Shown in pieces: positions 1-7,106 of a stretch of 64,000 bases of DNA. The first letter of the stretch is position 1; each line of letters starts with the position of its first letter. This stretch comes from Fibrobacter succinogenes. GTDB lineage: Bacteria > Fibrobacterota > Fibrobacteria > Fibrobacterales > Fibrobacteraceae. The notes below the pieces were generated by a model. The model was not told the origin of the DNA. It searched no databases and was given only the letters and a program-made list of their open reading frames with translations. The stretch is taken from NCBI GenBank assembly GCA_902800815.1, contig CADCGB010000005.1, positions 35,201 through 99,200 on the forward strand, in the 5' to 3' direction. The translations under genes and the position numbers were made by a program.

Positions 1-1
1 C

Positions 2-682
2 AGCGACTTTGCTTCACGTCCGGACGGGAAGGAATCGTCTAGTACCACGCCGTCTTCAAAGGTCATTGAGCCTGCCGAAGTGACGACTGGAACTATGACC
101 GACTCCCGCGATGACCAGACATACAATACGGTCACAATCGGTACGCAGACCTGGATGGCGGAGAACCTCAACTACGAAACGGCGAATAGCTACTGCTTCA
201 ATGATTACGCTACCTACTGCACCAAGTACGGCCGGTTTTATGCATGGGCTGCCGCTATGGACAGCGCGGGTACATGGAGCACAAACGGCAAGGGTTGCGG
301 TCATGGCTCGAAATGCTCACCAACCGGTACTATACGAGGCATTTGTCCTGAGGGCTGGCACTTGCCTTCGCAAACGGAATGGGAAGTGCTTTTCACTGCA
401 GTAGGCGGAATCGGCACGGCGGGCAAGATGCTCAAGTCTGCGACTGGCTGGAACGATAGTGGCAACGGCACGGATGCCTTCGCCTTCACTGCGCTCCCTG
501 GCGGCAGCAGGTCCATGCTTGGGTTTTACTACATCGAGGGCATCTACGCGTACTTCTGGAGTTCCACTGAGTACGATAGCGAATACGCGTACTACATGCA
601 CTTGAAAGAGGTCAACGACAATGCGATCCTGGACTACGACGACAAACGCTACGGGCTTACTGTCCGTTGCCTTAAGGACTAG
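2..682 (+). CDS. FISUMP-domain surface protein, 5' end outside window
   Basis: The frame is open from base 2 to the window edge, so the start lies outside. The GTG at 80 is unlikely to be the start, because upstream codons continue a Ser/Thr-rich linker (ESSSTTPSSK). The rest is one FISUMP domain (TIGR02145) of about 190 residues. It shows the opening IGTQTWMAENLNYETA, then CTKYGRFYAW, a Cys loop (KGCG..SKCSPTG), GICPEGWHLPS, and the closing LTVRCLKD before TAG. Such domains are abundant in Fibrobacter surface lipoproteins; their biochemical role is unknown. Its 3' flank is duplicated after the second FISUMP gene (683-834 versus 4935-5086), so the two genes probably arose by cassette duplication. 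Family call is firm; function is not known. Confidence 0.85.
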   Translation, partial: SDFASRPDGKESSSTTPSSKVIEPAEVTTGTMTDSRDDQTYNTVTIGTQTWMAENLNYETANSYCFNDYATYCTKYGRFYAWAAAMDSAGTWSTNGKGCGHGSKCSPTGTIRGICPEGWHLPSQTEWEVLFTAVGGIGTAGKMLKSATGWNDSGNGTDAFAFTALPGGSRSMLGFYYIEGIYAYFWSSTEYDSEYAYYMHLKEVNDNAILDYDDKRYGLTVRCLKD

Positions 683-748
683 TCCCAAACTGATTAAAGT
701 AGATATCGTTAGTGATTTAAGCGATTAATCATCGAATAAAAATTTTTA

Positions 749-784
749 AGTGCCATTTCTCGTTTGGAAACGGCACTCTTTTTT
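749..784 (+). terminator. Rho-independent terminator after the first FISUMP gene
   Basis: AGTGCC (749-754) pairs with GGCACT (772-777). The stem extends inward through ATTTC/GAAAC with one mismatch, and CTTTTTT follows. The second repeat copy keeps a hairpin at the same place with a different stem sequence, which argues for selection on structure. Confidence 0.75.
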
Positions 785-798
785 GGCACGGTTCTTGC
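785..798 (+). promoter_or_regulatory. Sigma-54-like -24/-12 promoter, copy 1
   Basis: GGCACGGTTCTTGC has GG at 785-786 and GC at 797-798, separated by exactly 10 nt. This matches the sigma-54 consensus TGGCACG-N4-TTGC. The same spacing is kept at 5038-5051. Downstream of this copy there is no intact gene on the plus strand for about 330 bp. Whether the organism has RpoN cannot be seen from the window. Confidence 0.5.
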
Positions 799-834
799 AA
801 ATATAAGGGCATGAGGCAAATGATAAACCAAGCC

Positions 835-1166
835 TTCAAGGAGACTTATATTAAGCATCAATGTTGATGGGGCCTTTTTTATTATAAAACGCAAAGAGCG
901 CAGAGCTATTCAGTAACGCTATAATGCCTTTATTTCTTCGATGGACAATCCGGATACCAAAGCGATTTTTTCGATGGGGTCGCCCATGTTCTTTGCCTCG
1001 CTTACAAGAAATTCCTCTGTAAAGATACTCAATTTTGTTGGTTCGAGGAGGAAATGTGCTTTTTTGATGCCTTTTTTGCGGGATAAGGGCCTAAAAGGGA
1101 AAAAATCATTTTATAGCAAGTCACTTATTAAATTTTTGATTACATTTGTTTTCGGGTAGTTGTATT
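835..1166. other. Spacer with gene remnant, no intact gene
   Basis: Between the first flank repeat and the gene at 1167 there is no convincing plus-strand gene. It holds a small dyad (ATCAA-TG-TTGAT near 856-867) followed by GGGGCC and a T-run, then a minus-strand coding remnant (919-1107), then AT-rich sequence that presumably carries the promoter for the 1167 gene. Confidence 0.5.
919..1107 (-). pseudogene. C-terminal remnant, Rpn/PD-(D/E)XK nuclease-transposase type tail
   Basis: On the minus strand, 62 codons are open from an in-frame TAA (next to 1107) to TAG at 919-921, with no good start codon or ribosome-binding site. The last residues read AKNMGDPIEKIALVSGLSIE followed by EIKAL. This resembles the C-terminal tail ('gxs.e.Ia..TGLs.eeI..L') of recombination-promoting nuclease/transposase (Rpn, PD-(D/E)XK) proteins, which often exist as degraded copies. 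The resemblance rests on about 25 residues, so the family is tentative. Confidence 0.35.
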
Positions 1167-2132
1167 ATGAGACTCTTTTTCCTGCTAATTACGTTCTTGG
1201 CTAGTTTGGTGATGGCGACGCATGTTGCCGTCCTTGAGACTGTTGCGGAAGAAAATGCGAAAGACTGTGTTTCGTTGACTGACCGCCGGTATTTGACGAA
1301 CGTGCTCCGTGAGCAGGCTGTCCAGCTGCTCCCTGTGGAGCAGAATTTTGTCATCATGACGCGCGACAACATCAGCGTGATGCTCCCGCCGGGCATGGCC
1401 CTCGAAGATTGCGAGGGTAGTTGCCTTGCGGAGACCGGCCGAAATATTTCCGCGGACTTTATATGCCAGGCGCGTGTCGGAAAATTCGGCGGCATGCTTA
1501 CATTGTCGGCGGAACTCTACGAGACGGCGGGGAACAAACTTATTGCGAGTTTCAACGGGCGAGGGGCCGATGTGAACGAACTTCTTGCGCTCATTGAGCA
1601 GAAATCGCCAGACTTTTTCCGTAGAATTAAGGACTTGGCAGTACCTGCTGTTGTGGCAGAAAATGAGACGGAAACGGACAATGCGGGCGTTGTGGATTCA
1701 ACAAGTACGGATGCAGAAAAACCTGCTACGGAAGAGGTAAAATCCGCCTCGGCAGAACCGGAGGAAGTTAAACCTGAAGAAACGAATGCGGCAAGTTCCC
1801 GTGCGGAAATTGCTTACAATGAATTGGATGGCAAGGAAAGTGATGCAAAGGTGGGCGAGAGTGTGCCCACGAATATAGATGATGAATCGGCAAAGAAGGG
1901 CGGGATTCATTGGATTCCGTTAAGCATTAGCGCTGTTGTGACGGCGGTAGGTGTGACGGCTGCTATTGTTGGGAACCAGAAGGCGAAAGAAGAATCCGAA
2001 AAGACGTATACGACCGTAGAAGAATACGAGAAGAACCTTCAGGATGTGAAGGATTATCAGACTACGCGTACGGTGGGGACAATTATTGCCATTGTCGGTG
2101 CGATCGGCATTGGCTTGAGTATTGCTTTTTAG
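1167..2132 (+). CDS. Exported CsgG/LpoB-like protein with two C-terminal membrane segments
   Basis: I take ATG 1167 (MRLFFLLITFLASLVMA, a Sec signal) as start rather than the in-frame TTG 21 nt upstream, which would put eight residues before the signal. After the signal, about 130 residues read VAVLETVAEE..., then a TDRRYLTNVLRE segment, then FVIMTRDNISVML. This is the layout of the CsgG/LpoB/TolB-N type envelope domains; no database check was possible. An acidic low-complexity linker (about residues 160-255) follows, then two hydrophobic segments (about 258-275 and 300-321) separated by a charged Lys/Glu-rich loop. The stop overlaps the Shine-Dalgarno of the FISUMP lipoprotein gene 10 nt downstream, so the two are co-transcribed. 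It may help assemble or sense that lipoprotein; this is inference. Confidence 0.75.
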   Translation: MRLFFLLITFLASLVMATHVAVLETVAEENAKDCVSLTDRRYLTNVLREQAVQLLPVEQNFVIMTRDNISVMLPPGMALEDCEGSCLAETGRNISADFICQARVGKFGGMLTLSAELYETAGNKLIASFNGRGADVNELLALIEQKSPDFFRRIKDLAVPAVVAENETETDNAGVVDSTSTDAEKPATEEVKSASAEPEEVKPEETNAASSRAEIAYNELDGKESDAKVGESVPTNIDDESAKKGGIHWIPLSISAVVTAVGVTAAIVGNQKAKEESEKTYTTVEEYEKNLQDVKDYQTTRTVGTIIAIVGAIGIGLSIAF

Positions 2133-2141
2133 GAGGAGGTG

Positions 2142-4934
2142 ATGATGAAGATTTTGAATGCAAATTGTCGTCTCCTTGCGGTATTGTTGTTGCTTGTTCT
2201 CGAGGCCTGTACGGATTATGCCTCTAAAATGGAAGATGATTTCGAAGAATGGAAAGCTGCGCAAGCGCAGTCGAGTGAAGGTGAAGTAGTTGTGTCTTCC
2301 TCCAGTATCACACCGAAGTCGCGTTCTAACGAGACAGATGTGTCTAGTAGCAGTGTCCCCGAAGGGTATGTAGACCCGTCGACTGTAGTTACGGGATCTG
2401 TAACTGACGAGCGTGACGGTCAGACTTATAAGACCGTTACCATAGGCACGCAGACTTGGATGGCTCAGAACCTTAATTACGAAACGGCAAACAGCGCTTG
2501 CTATAATGACGAGGCCTCTAACTGTACCAAGTACGGCCGCCTTTACACCTGGGCCGCTGCGATGGACAGCTCGGGAACATGGTCTACAAACGGCAAGGGC
2601 TGTGGCTACGAAAAAGAGTGTTCGCCGACTTATCCGGTGCGCGGAGTCTGTCCCGATGGGTGGCATCTGCCTACAAGTACAGAATTTAGTGTGTTGGAAC
2701 AAGCCGTCGGGGGACAATCGACCGCGGGCAAGATGCTTAAGTCCACTAGCGGCTGGTACAACAGCGGATATGGAACGGATGCCTATTCCTTTGCAGCATT
2801 ACCCGGTTTCGATGCCTATATTGCGACCTTCTGGAGTTCTACTGAGCGCGATAGCAGAGACGCAATCCGCATGGACTTGCTTGCCCAATCCGACGAAACA
2901 ATCCTGACCCAATACCACAGGAACTCCTTCTACTCTGTCCGTTGCGTTAAGGACGAAAACAGTTCTAGTATCACTCCGCAATCGAGCTCCAGCGCGACAA
3001 GTGTGTCTAGTAGTAGTGTAAAATCAAGTAGTTCGGCGCCTTCGTCGAGTTCAGAAATCAAACTTGAAACTTTGACCGATGAACGAGATGGTCAAACGTA
3101 CAAGATTGTTACCATAGGCTCTCAAACTTGGATGGCGGAAAATTTAAACTATGAAACAGACAATAGCTACTGTTACAACGACAGTCCATCCAACTGCACC
3201 AAGTATGGTCGCCTTTACACATGGAATGCGGCGAAAATGGCTTGTCCTTCCGGTTGGCATTTGCCGGCTCTGGCTGAATTTGACACTTTGTATGTCGCAG
3301 TCGGAGGAAAATCGTCGGCAGGAGCGGCACTCAAGTCAGTTAGTGGTTGGATTGTAGATGATGAATGTAAAGGCAGTGAAAAGTGTGTAAGCGATTATGA
3401 GGATGCATACTTGTTTACGGTGTTGCCTGCTGGAGTTAGGCGCAACGGGACTTATGGTGGCGAGGGTGGCGATGCACGCTTTTGGACATCTTCTGAGTAC
3501 AGTAGCGACGATGCTTTCCTCACGTATATGGAATCCTATTATAACGAAGCGAATGATTATTACGATAGTAAGGATGCCGGGTACTCTCTCCGTTGTATCA
3601 AGGGTGAGGTCGCAATAGCTAAATCGTCTTCCTCTGTCTCTCCGCAGTCAAATTTGAGTTCTAGTAGTAAGGAAGTTTCCTCTAGTAGTGAAATTGTCAA
3701 GTCATCTTCTTCGGGGAAAGCTTCGTGGGCGTATCTAAACCCTGCTATATCTTATGGAGAAATGACAGATGACCGCGATGGACAAGTTTATAAGACTGTT
3801 GTAATTGGCGAACAGACTTGGATGGCAGAGAATCTGAATCTTGAAACGGCGAATAGTTACTGCTACAATGACTCTACAAAATATTGCGATAAGTATGGGA
3901 GACTATATACGTGGGCTGATGCGTTGGAGGCTTGCCCAGCAGATTGGCATTTGCCAGATTCTACAGAAAGTGAAAAACTTTTATCTACAGTTGGTGGAGA
4001 ATATGTTGCAGGAACAAATCTCAAGTCCATAAGCGATTGGGTGGAAAATGGAAACGGAGGTGTTGATACTTATGGTTTCTCGGCAATTCCTGCTGGTTAC
4101 AAAAGTAAGGAAGGAGAATATGGAGGATTGAGTGAATATGCAAATTTCTGGCTTTCCGCTGAATATAGTAGTGAAAAGGGACGTCTAATGTTTTTTTATT
4201 ACGGAGGCCGTGGCGGGATGATTGGTTATAATTACAAGAATGAGTTGTATTCTATTCGTTGTTTGAAAAATGAAACTCCTAAGTCTTCTTCTAGCATTTC
4301 CTCGTCTTCCAGCAAGGCTTCATGGGCGTATTTAAATCCTTCGTATTCTTATGGAGAAATGACGGATGATCGTGATGGACAGGTTTATAAGACCGTTGAA
4401 ATTGGTGAACAAACTTGGATGGCGGAAAATCTCAATTATGCCTATTTATCGTTAGAATCAGACTCAGATTCGTTGAGTTTTTGCTATGATAATGATCCTC
4501 TAAATTGCTCGAAATATGGTCGATTATATCGATGGAGTGCTGCAATGGATAGCGCAGGAATGTTCAGTACTACAGGAAAGGGGTGTGGATATTCGGTTTG
4601 CTTGCCAACAGGAAATGTTCGCGGAGTTTGTCCAGAGGGGTGGCATTTGCCTAGTAAAAATGAGATTTTTAACTCTGATTATTCCAATCCTATTTATTGG
4701 CAAGATTCTATTTCTAGTTGGTATATGAGTGGCTTGACAATACCTGCTTCTGGATATATGGGTCAAATAGGAGGATTTGATTATAAGAATAAATATGCTG
4801 GGCTTTGGACTAGTTCTGAGGTTGCTTCAGATGGTTATGCTTTTTCGCTCTTTTTGCGTTATGATGACTCCTTTACCCGAAAAGATGGTGATAATAAGAA
4901 CAATGGTTATTCCGTCCGTTGCGTTAAGGACTAG
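2142..4934 (+). CDS. Lipoprotein with four tandem FISUMP domains
   Basis: A strong AGGAGGAGG (2131-2139) precedes overlapping starts GTG 2139, ATG 2142 and ATG 2145; I use 2142. The N-terminus is a lipoprotein signal ending in LVLEAC, so the protein is lipid-anchored and probably surface exposed. Four FISUMP domains lie at about residues 87-272, 312-488, 542-710 and 741-931, each opening with T(D/E).RDGQ.YK and closing with RC(V/I/L)K. They are joined by poly-Ser linkers. Domains 3 and 4 follow an identical KASWAYLNP leader. Domains 2 and 3 lack the 'AAMDS.G..S..GKGCG' insert of 1 and 4. Base composition falls from domain 1 to domain 4, which suggests assembly from modules of different age or origin. 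Function of the domain is unknown. Confidence 0.9.
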   Translation: MMKILNANCRLLAVLLLLVLEACTDYASKMEDDFEEWKAAQAQSSEGEVVVSSSSITPKSRSNETDVSSSSVPEGYVDPSTVVTGSVTDERDGQTYKTVTIGTQTWMAQNLNYETANSACYNDEASNCTKYGRLYTWAAAMDSSGTWSTNGKGCGYEKECSPTYPVRGVCPDGWHLPTSTEFSVLEQAVGGQSTAGKMLKSTSGWYNSGYGTDAYSFAALPGFDAYIATFWSSTERDSRDAIRMDLLAQSDETILTQYHRNSFYSVRCVKDENSSSITPQSSSSATSVSSSSVKSSSSAPSSSSEIKLETLTDERDGQTYKIVTIGSQTWMAENLNYETDNSYCYNDSPSNCTKYGRLYTWNAAKMACPSGWHLPALAEFDTLYVAVGGKSSAGAALKSVSGWIVDDECKGSEKCVSDYEDAYLFTVLPAGVRRNGTYGGEGGDARFWTSSEYSSDDAFLTYMESYYNEANDYYDSKDAGYSLRCIKGEVAIAKSSSSVSPQSNLSSSSKEVSSSSEIVKSSSSGKASWAYLNPAISYGEMTDDRDGQVYKTVVIGEQTWMAENLNLETANSYCYNDSTKYCDKYGRLYTWADALEACPADWHLPDSTESEKLLSTVGGEYVAGTNLKSISDWVENGNGGVDTYGFSAIPAGYKSKEGEYGGLSEYANFWLSAEYSSEKGRLMFFYYGGRGGMIGYNYKNELYSIRCLKNETPKSSSSISSSSSKASWAYLNPSYSYGEMTDDRDGQVYKTVEIGEQTWMAENLNYAYLSLESDSDSLSFCYDNDPLNCSKYGRLYRWSAAMDSAGMFSTTGKGCGYSVCLPTGNVRGVCPEGWHLPSKNEIFNSDYSNPIYWQDSISSWYMSGLTIPASGYMGQIGGFDYKNKYAGLWTSSEVASDGYAFSLFLRYDDSFTRKDGDNKNNGYSVRCVKD

Positions 4935-5003
4935 CCCTAAACTGATTAAAGTAGATAAATCAGTGATTTAATCGATTAATCATTGAATAAAAATTTTTTA
5001 AGT

Positions 5004-5037
5004 GCTGTTTTCTTCGCGGAAACGGCTCTTTTCTTTT
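5004..5037 (+). terminator. Rho-independent terminator after the FISUMP lipoprotein gene
   Basis: GCTGTTTTC (5004-5012) pairs over nine positions, with two G-T pairs, with GGAAACGGC (5018-5026). A loop of TTCGC and a T-rich tail (TCTTTTCTTTT) complete it. The stem differs in sequence from copy 1 at 749-784 but folds the same way. Confidence 0.75.
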
Positions 5038-5051
5038 GGCATGGTTCTTGC
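5038..5051 (+). promoter_or_regulatory. Sigma-54-like -24/-12 promoter, copy 2
   Basis: GGCATGGTTCTTGC has GG and GC separated by 10 nt, the defining sigma-54 spacing. A start site would fall near 5063, giving a leader of about 40 nt for the gene at 5102. Conservation with copy 1 at 785-798 supports a functional element. The sigma factor assignment is inference. Confidence 0.5.
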
Positions 5052-5101
5052 AAATATAGGGCATAAGACAAATGATAAACCAAGCCCGCAGGGAATGACC
5101 G

Positions 5102-5425
5102 ATGAATACTAGCCAAACAGCACAAGAAAATGTTATATTGCCTTTTGGCAATATGATGTACCCCTTTATGACACTTGATGATAATGCAGAAATTGTCCAT
5201 TCTGAAATGGGCAAGGACGGTCGTGTCAAGGTGTATATTGAAAAGCCCGATGCAAAGGACGGCTTCCATCGGGCAACATGCTATTTACCCTCCTATACAT
5301 GGGAAGATATATTCGGTTTTTCAGATGAGGAAATCGATCGCTATAAGAAAGTGATTGAGTCTACAGCTCATATGATAATGGAATTCTCTCAGAAAGGCGG
5401 GTTTAGCAATGCCGCAAATCTTTAA
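5102..5425 (+). CDS. Small soluble protein of unknown function (107 aa)
   Basis: ATG 5102 follows AGGGAA at 10-15 nt upstream. The protein has no signal peptide or membrane segment. It has a charged middle (KDGRVKVYIEKPDAKDG), then LPSYTWEDIFGFSDEEI and a helical C-terminus ending IMEFSQKGGFSNAANL. I do not recognise the family with certainty. Its stop overlaps the start of a second frame (ATG 5409), so it was probably the first gene of a two-gene module, an arrangement typical of small toxin-antitoxin-like or regulatory pairs. It lies directly downstream of the -24/-12 promoter in the FISUMP flank repeat. Confidence 0.65.
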   Translation: MNTSQTAQENVILPFGNMMYPFMTLDDNAEIVHSEMGKDGRVKVYIEKPDAKDGFHRATCYLPSYTWEDIFGFSDEEIDRYKKVIESTAHMIMEFSQKGGFSNAANL

Positions 5426-5633
5426 AAGAGGATCCTTCTGTTTTTTCGATGTGGAGCGGGAAAAGGGAATGTTAGCCCGCAAAACTCCTTGCTGCGCAAG
5501 GTTGCGGTCTAACCCTTCGGGCTCGACACTCGCTTACGCTCGCGTCAAGCTCATAAGGCGCCTATTGTATGGGCTTCGCCCACGGCACCTTATGCCGCAC
5601 CCTCTTCGAGGGTCCGGTCCCGTCCGCGAATAA
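5409..5633 (+). pseudogene. Truncated second gene of the module, DUF4160-like N-terminus
   Basis: The frame begins MPQIFKRGSFCFF, overlapping the upstream stop by 17 nt as in a coupled pair. This resembles the start of DUF4160 proteins (MP.I...G.Y.FFF.SNEG...HVHV), but only about 13 residues fit. After that the frame runs into a copy of the tRNA-Gly 3' end (5454-5468) and then GC-rich palindromic sequence with arginine-rich, non-protein-like translation. I read it as a gene cut at a tRNA-end recombination point. The family call is weak. Confidence 0.3.
5454..5468. repeat. 15-bp copy of the tRNA-Gly 3' end (att-like)
   Basis: GAGCGGGAAAAGGGA is identical to 5671-5685, the 3' end of the tRNA-Gly gene plus one flanking base. 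Similarity continues outward into TTTTTCG, part of the tRNA terminator. Direct copies of a tRNA 3' end flanking a short segment are the usual scar left by tRNA-targeted integration and excision. No integrase is present. Confidence 0.5.
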
Positions 5634-5635
5634 AC

Positions 5636-5668
5636 GAAAAAAGACACCATAAAGGTGTCTTTTTCGTT
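5636..5668 (-). terminator. Terminator of the tRNA-Gly gene, bidirectional
   Basis: AGACACC (5642-5648) pairs with GGTGTCT (5654-5660). An A-run lies on one side and a T-run on the other, so the hairpin can stop transcription in both directions. It begins a few bases past the tRNA 3' end. Confidence 0.75.
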
Positions 5669-5671
5669 TAG

Positions 5672-5744
<73 letters not shown>

Positions 5745-5767
5745 GAGGTGAGACCAATTATAGAATA

Positions 5768-6853
5768 TTAGTCCAGGTCTGTCAAGGGTCTTTGCAAAGA
5801 AAATATCAAAATTTCGTGCTTTTTTCCCCTTAATTCGAAAAATCCTTCCTTTTTGCTCAGGTATCCGTGGGGGAAAGGCTTTGGGAGCACGTTGTAGAGA
5901 TCCTCGGAGACCAGGAATTCCTGACCGAGCCTTCCACAGAGGGCCTGTATGCGGCTGGTGGTGTTGAGCACGTCGCCGTGGTAGGCCATCTCGCTGCCGA
6001 AGTTGCCGACCTCGGTGGTCACGACGGTCCCGCAGTGCGCACCGGCCTTGAAGGTGGGGGCAGCGCCGTACTTCTTGATAAATTTCGGGCCGATCTTCTG
6101 CAGGCATTCGTTAAAGTCAAAGAAGCAGTCGATGGGTCGGGCCTTGGTCCTGCAGGCGGAAATGGGCCAGGTGAGGAACGCGCCGTCGCCTGCAATCTGG
6201 TAGATTTCGCCCTGGTTCTCCTCGCAGCAGTTCGAGAGCAGCTTGTAGTAGTCCTTCATGAAGGTGCTGTACTTCACGTGCCCGAGTTCCTCGGCGAGTT
6301 CGGTGGAATGCCGCAGGTCGATGAACATGAATATCAGGTCTTCCTCGAGCGGTTCCTGCGACTTGCCGAGTAGTGTATTCCAGAACACACGCGTACCGAA
6401 CTTCTTGTGCACGCTCCTCACGAAGGTGATGAGGTAGGCGACCAGGAAGAAGGTGATAACCTGGGCCTGTTCCGAAGGGTCGTGTATTGCATCTATCAAG
6501 GCGTAGAGGCCGTCCTCGTTCACGATTCCCTCTCCGCTCTTGAGGCGCAACAGCAGGATGCAGAGGATCTTGCTTGTGCTGATGGCGGCAAAGAAGTACA
6601 GCGAGCGTATGAGCAGCGACTGCCACACCGCACGGCAGTCCATCTCGTCCTTTAGGATGAGGATGTCGTAGACCCCGTGCGAAAAGCCCATGAATAGCGC
6701 GAACTGCAACATCTGGAGCATTATGCCCAGGTCGAACCGTCCCTGTTGGGCATAGGTGACGAGCGTCGAGATACCGACTGCCGCTAGAATCCAGCAGAGC
6801 ACGTAGTAGCAGACGGCGTTGAACTTTCTTTCGGTTTGACGGGTGAGGGCCAT
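5768..6853 (-). CDS. Membrane-bound class III adenylate cyclase
   Basis: The N-terminal 150 residues hold about four membrane segments (roughly 12-34, 42-62, 78-103, 130-148). A cyclase homology domain follows from about 170 to 350. Visible catalytic residues are the metal-binding aspartates D179 (MFIDLRHST) and D223 (AGDGAFL), K269 (FKAGAH) and D294 (HGDVLNTTSR), the K/D pair that selects adenine, and the transition-state N297 and R301. The set is complete, so an active cAMP-forming enzyme is expected. It lies 7 bp after a 59-residue membrane protein gene on the same strand, probably one transcript. No cAMP receptor is seen in the window. Confidence 0.85.
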   Translation of the reverse strand: MALTRQTERKFNAVCYYVLCWILAAVGISTLVTYAQQGRFDLGIMLQMLQFALFMGFSHGVYDILILKDEMDCRAVWQSLLIRSLYFFAAISTSKILCILLLRLKSGEGIVNEDGLYALIDAIHDPSEQAQVITFFLVAYLITFVRSVHKKFGTRVFWNTLLGKSQEPLEEDLIFMFIDLRHSTELAEELGHVKYSTFMKDYYKLLSNCCEENQGEIYQIAGDGAFLTWPISACRTKARPIDCFFDFNECLQKIGPKFIKKYGAAPTFKAGAHCGTVVTTEVGNFGSEMAYHGDVLNTTSRIQALCGRLGQEFLVSEDLYNVLPKPFPHGYLSKKEGFFELRGKKHEILIFSLQRPLTDLD

Positions 6854-6860
6854 GGTGCGG

Positions 6861-7040
6861 TCAGTGGATGAATAGGGGGAGAGACCACACCATCGCGATT
6901 AGGATAATGTCCTTGTACGAATCGTCCAGGAGAAGGCTCGATGCGAGGAAAAACGCTATCGTGCAGATAGCGAGGAAGACGAACAGCGGGATTCGCTTTT
7001 TCATGGTGTTGCGGAAATTTTTGTTCTTCATGTCTTCCAT
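6861..7040 (-). CDS. Small two-helix membrane protein (59 aa) upstream of the cyclase
   Basis: The frame starts at ATG 7040 (MEDMKNKNFRNTMKKRIPLF) and ends at TGA 6861-6863. A basic N-terminus is followed by two hydrophobic stretches (VFLAICTIAFFLASSLLL and IILIAMVWSLPLFI). The next gene, the membrane cyclase, starts 7 bp later. No strong Shine-Dalgarno is visible; an internal ATG at residue 4 or 13 is possible. It shares no recognisable family. Position and topology suggest a partner or accessory subunit for the cyclase membrane domain. Confidence 0.6.
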   Translation of the reverse strand: MEDMKNKNFRNTMKKRIPLFVFLAICTIAFFLASSLLLDDSYKDIILIAMVWSLPLFIH

Positions 7041-7106
7041 GTTTAAGGATATAATTTAAATTTTTACAAAACGGATGCCCAAAATTATCAAAAATTCGGA
7101 ATAACG

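Larger units (their letters stand above)
683..834 (+). repeat. 152-bp FISUMP 3'-flank repeat, copy 1
   Basis: Starts right after the FISUMP stop codon and matches 4935-5086 over its whole length with scattered mismatches and compensating 1-nt gaps. Shared blocks include AACTGATTAAAGTAGATA, GAATAAAAATTTTT, a stem-loop, GGTTCTTGCAAATATA and ATGATAAACCAAGCC. Similarity ends at 834; beyond that point the two loci differ. The unit contains a terminator hairpin followed by a -24/-12 type promoter. Confidence 0.8.
4935..5086 (+). repeat. 152-bp FISUMP 3'-flank repeat, copy 2
   Basis: Partner of 683-834 and the same length. It also contains a perfect 12-bp palindrome, TTAATCGATTAA, that is one base off in copy 1. 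Here the promoter inside the unit faces an intact small gene 16 nt beyond the repeat end. Confidence 0.8.

Noticed and set aside
941..1159. 72-codon plus-strand frame before the CsgG/LpoB-like gene
   Set aside because: No ribosome-binding site. The complementary strand has a better protein-like remnant in this interval.
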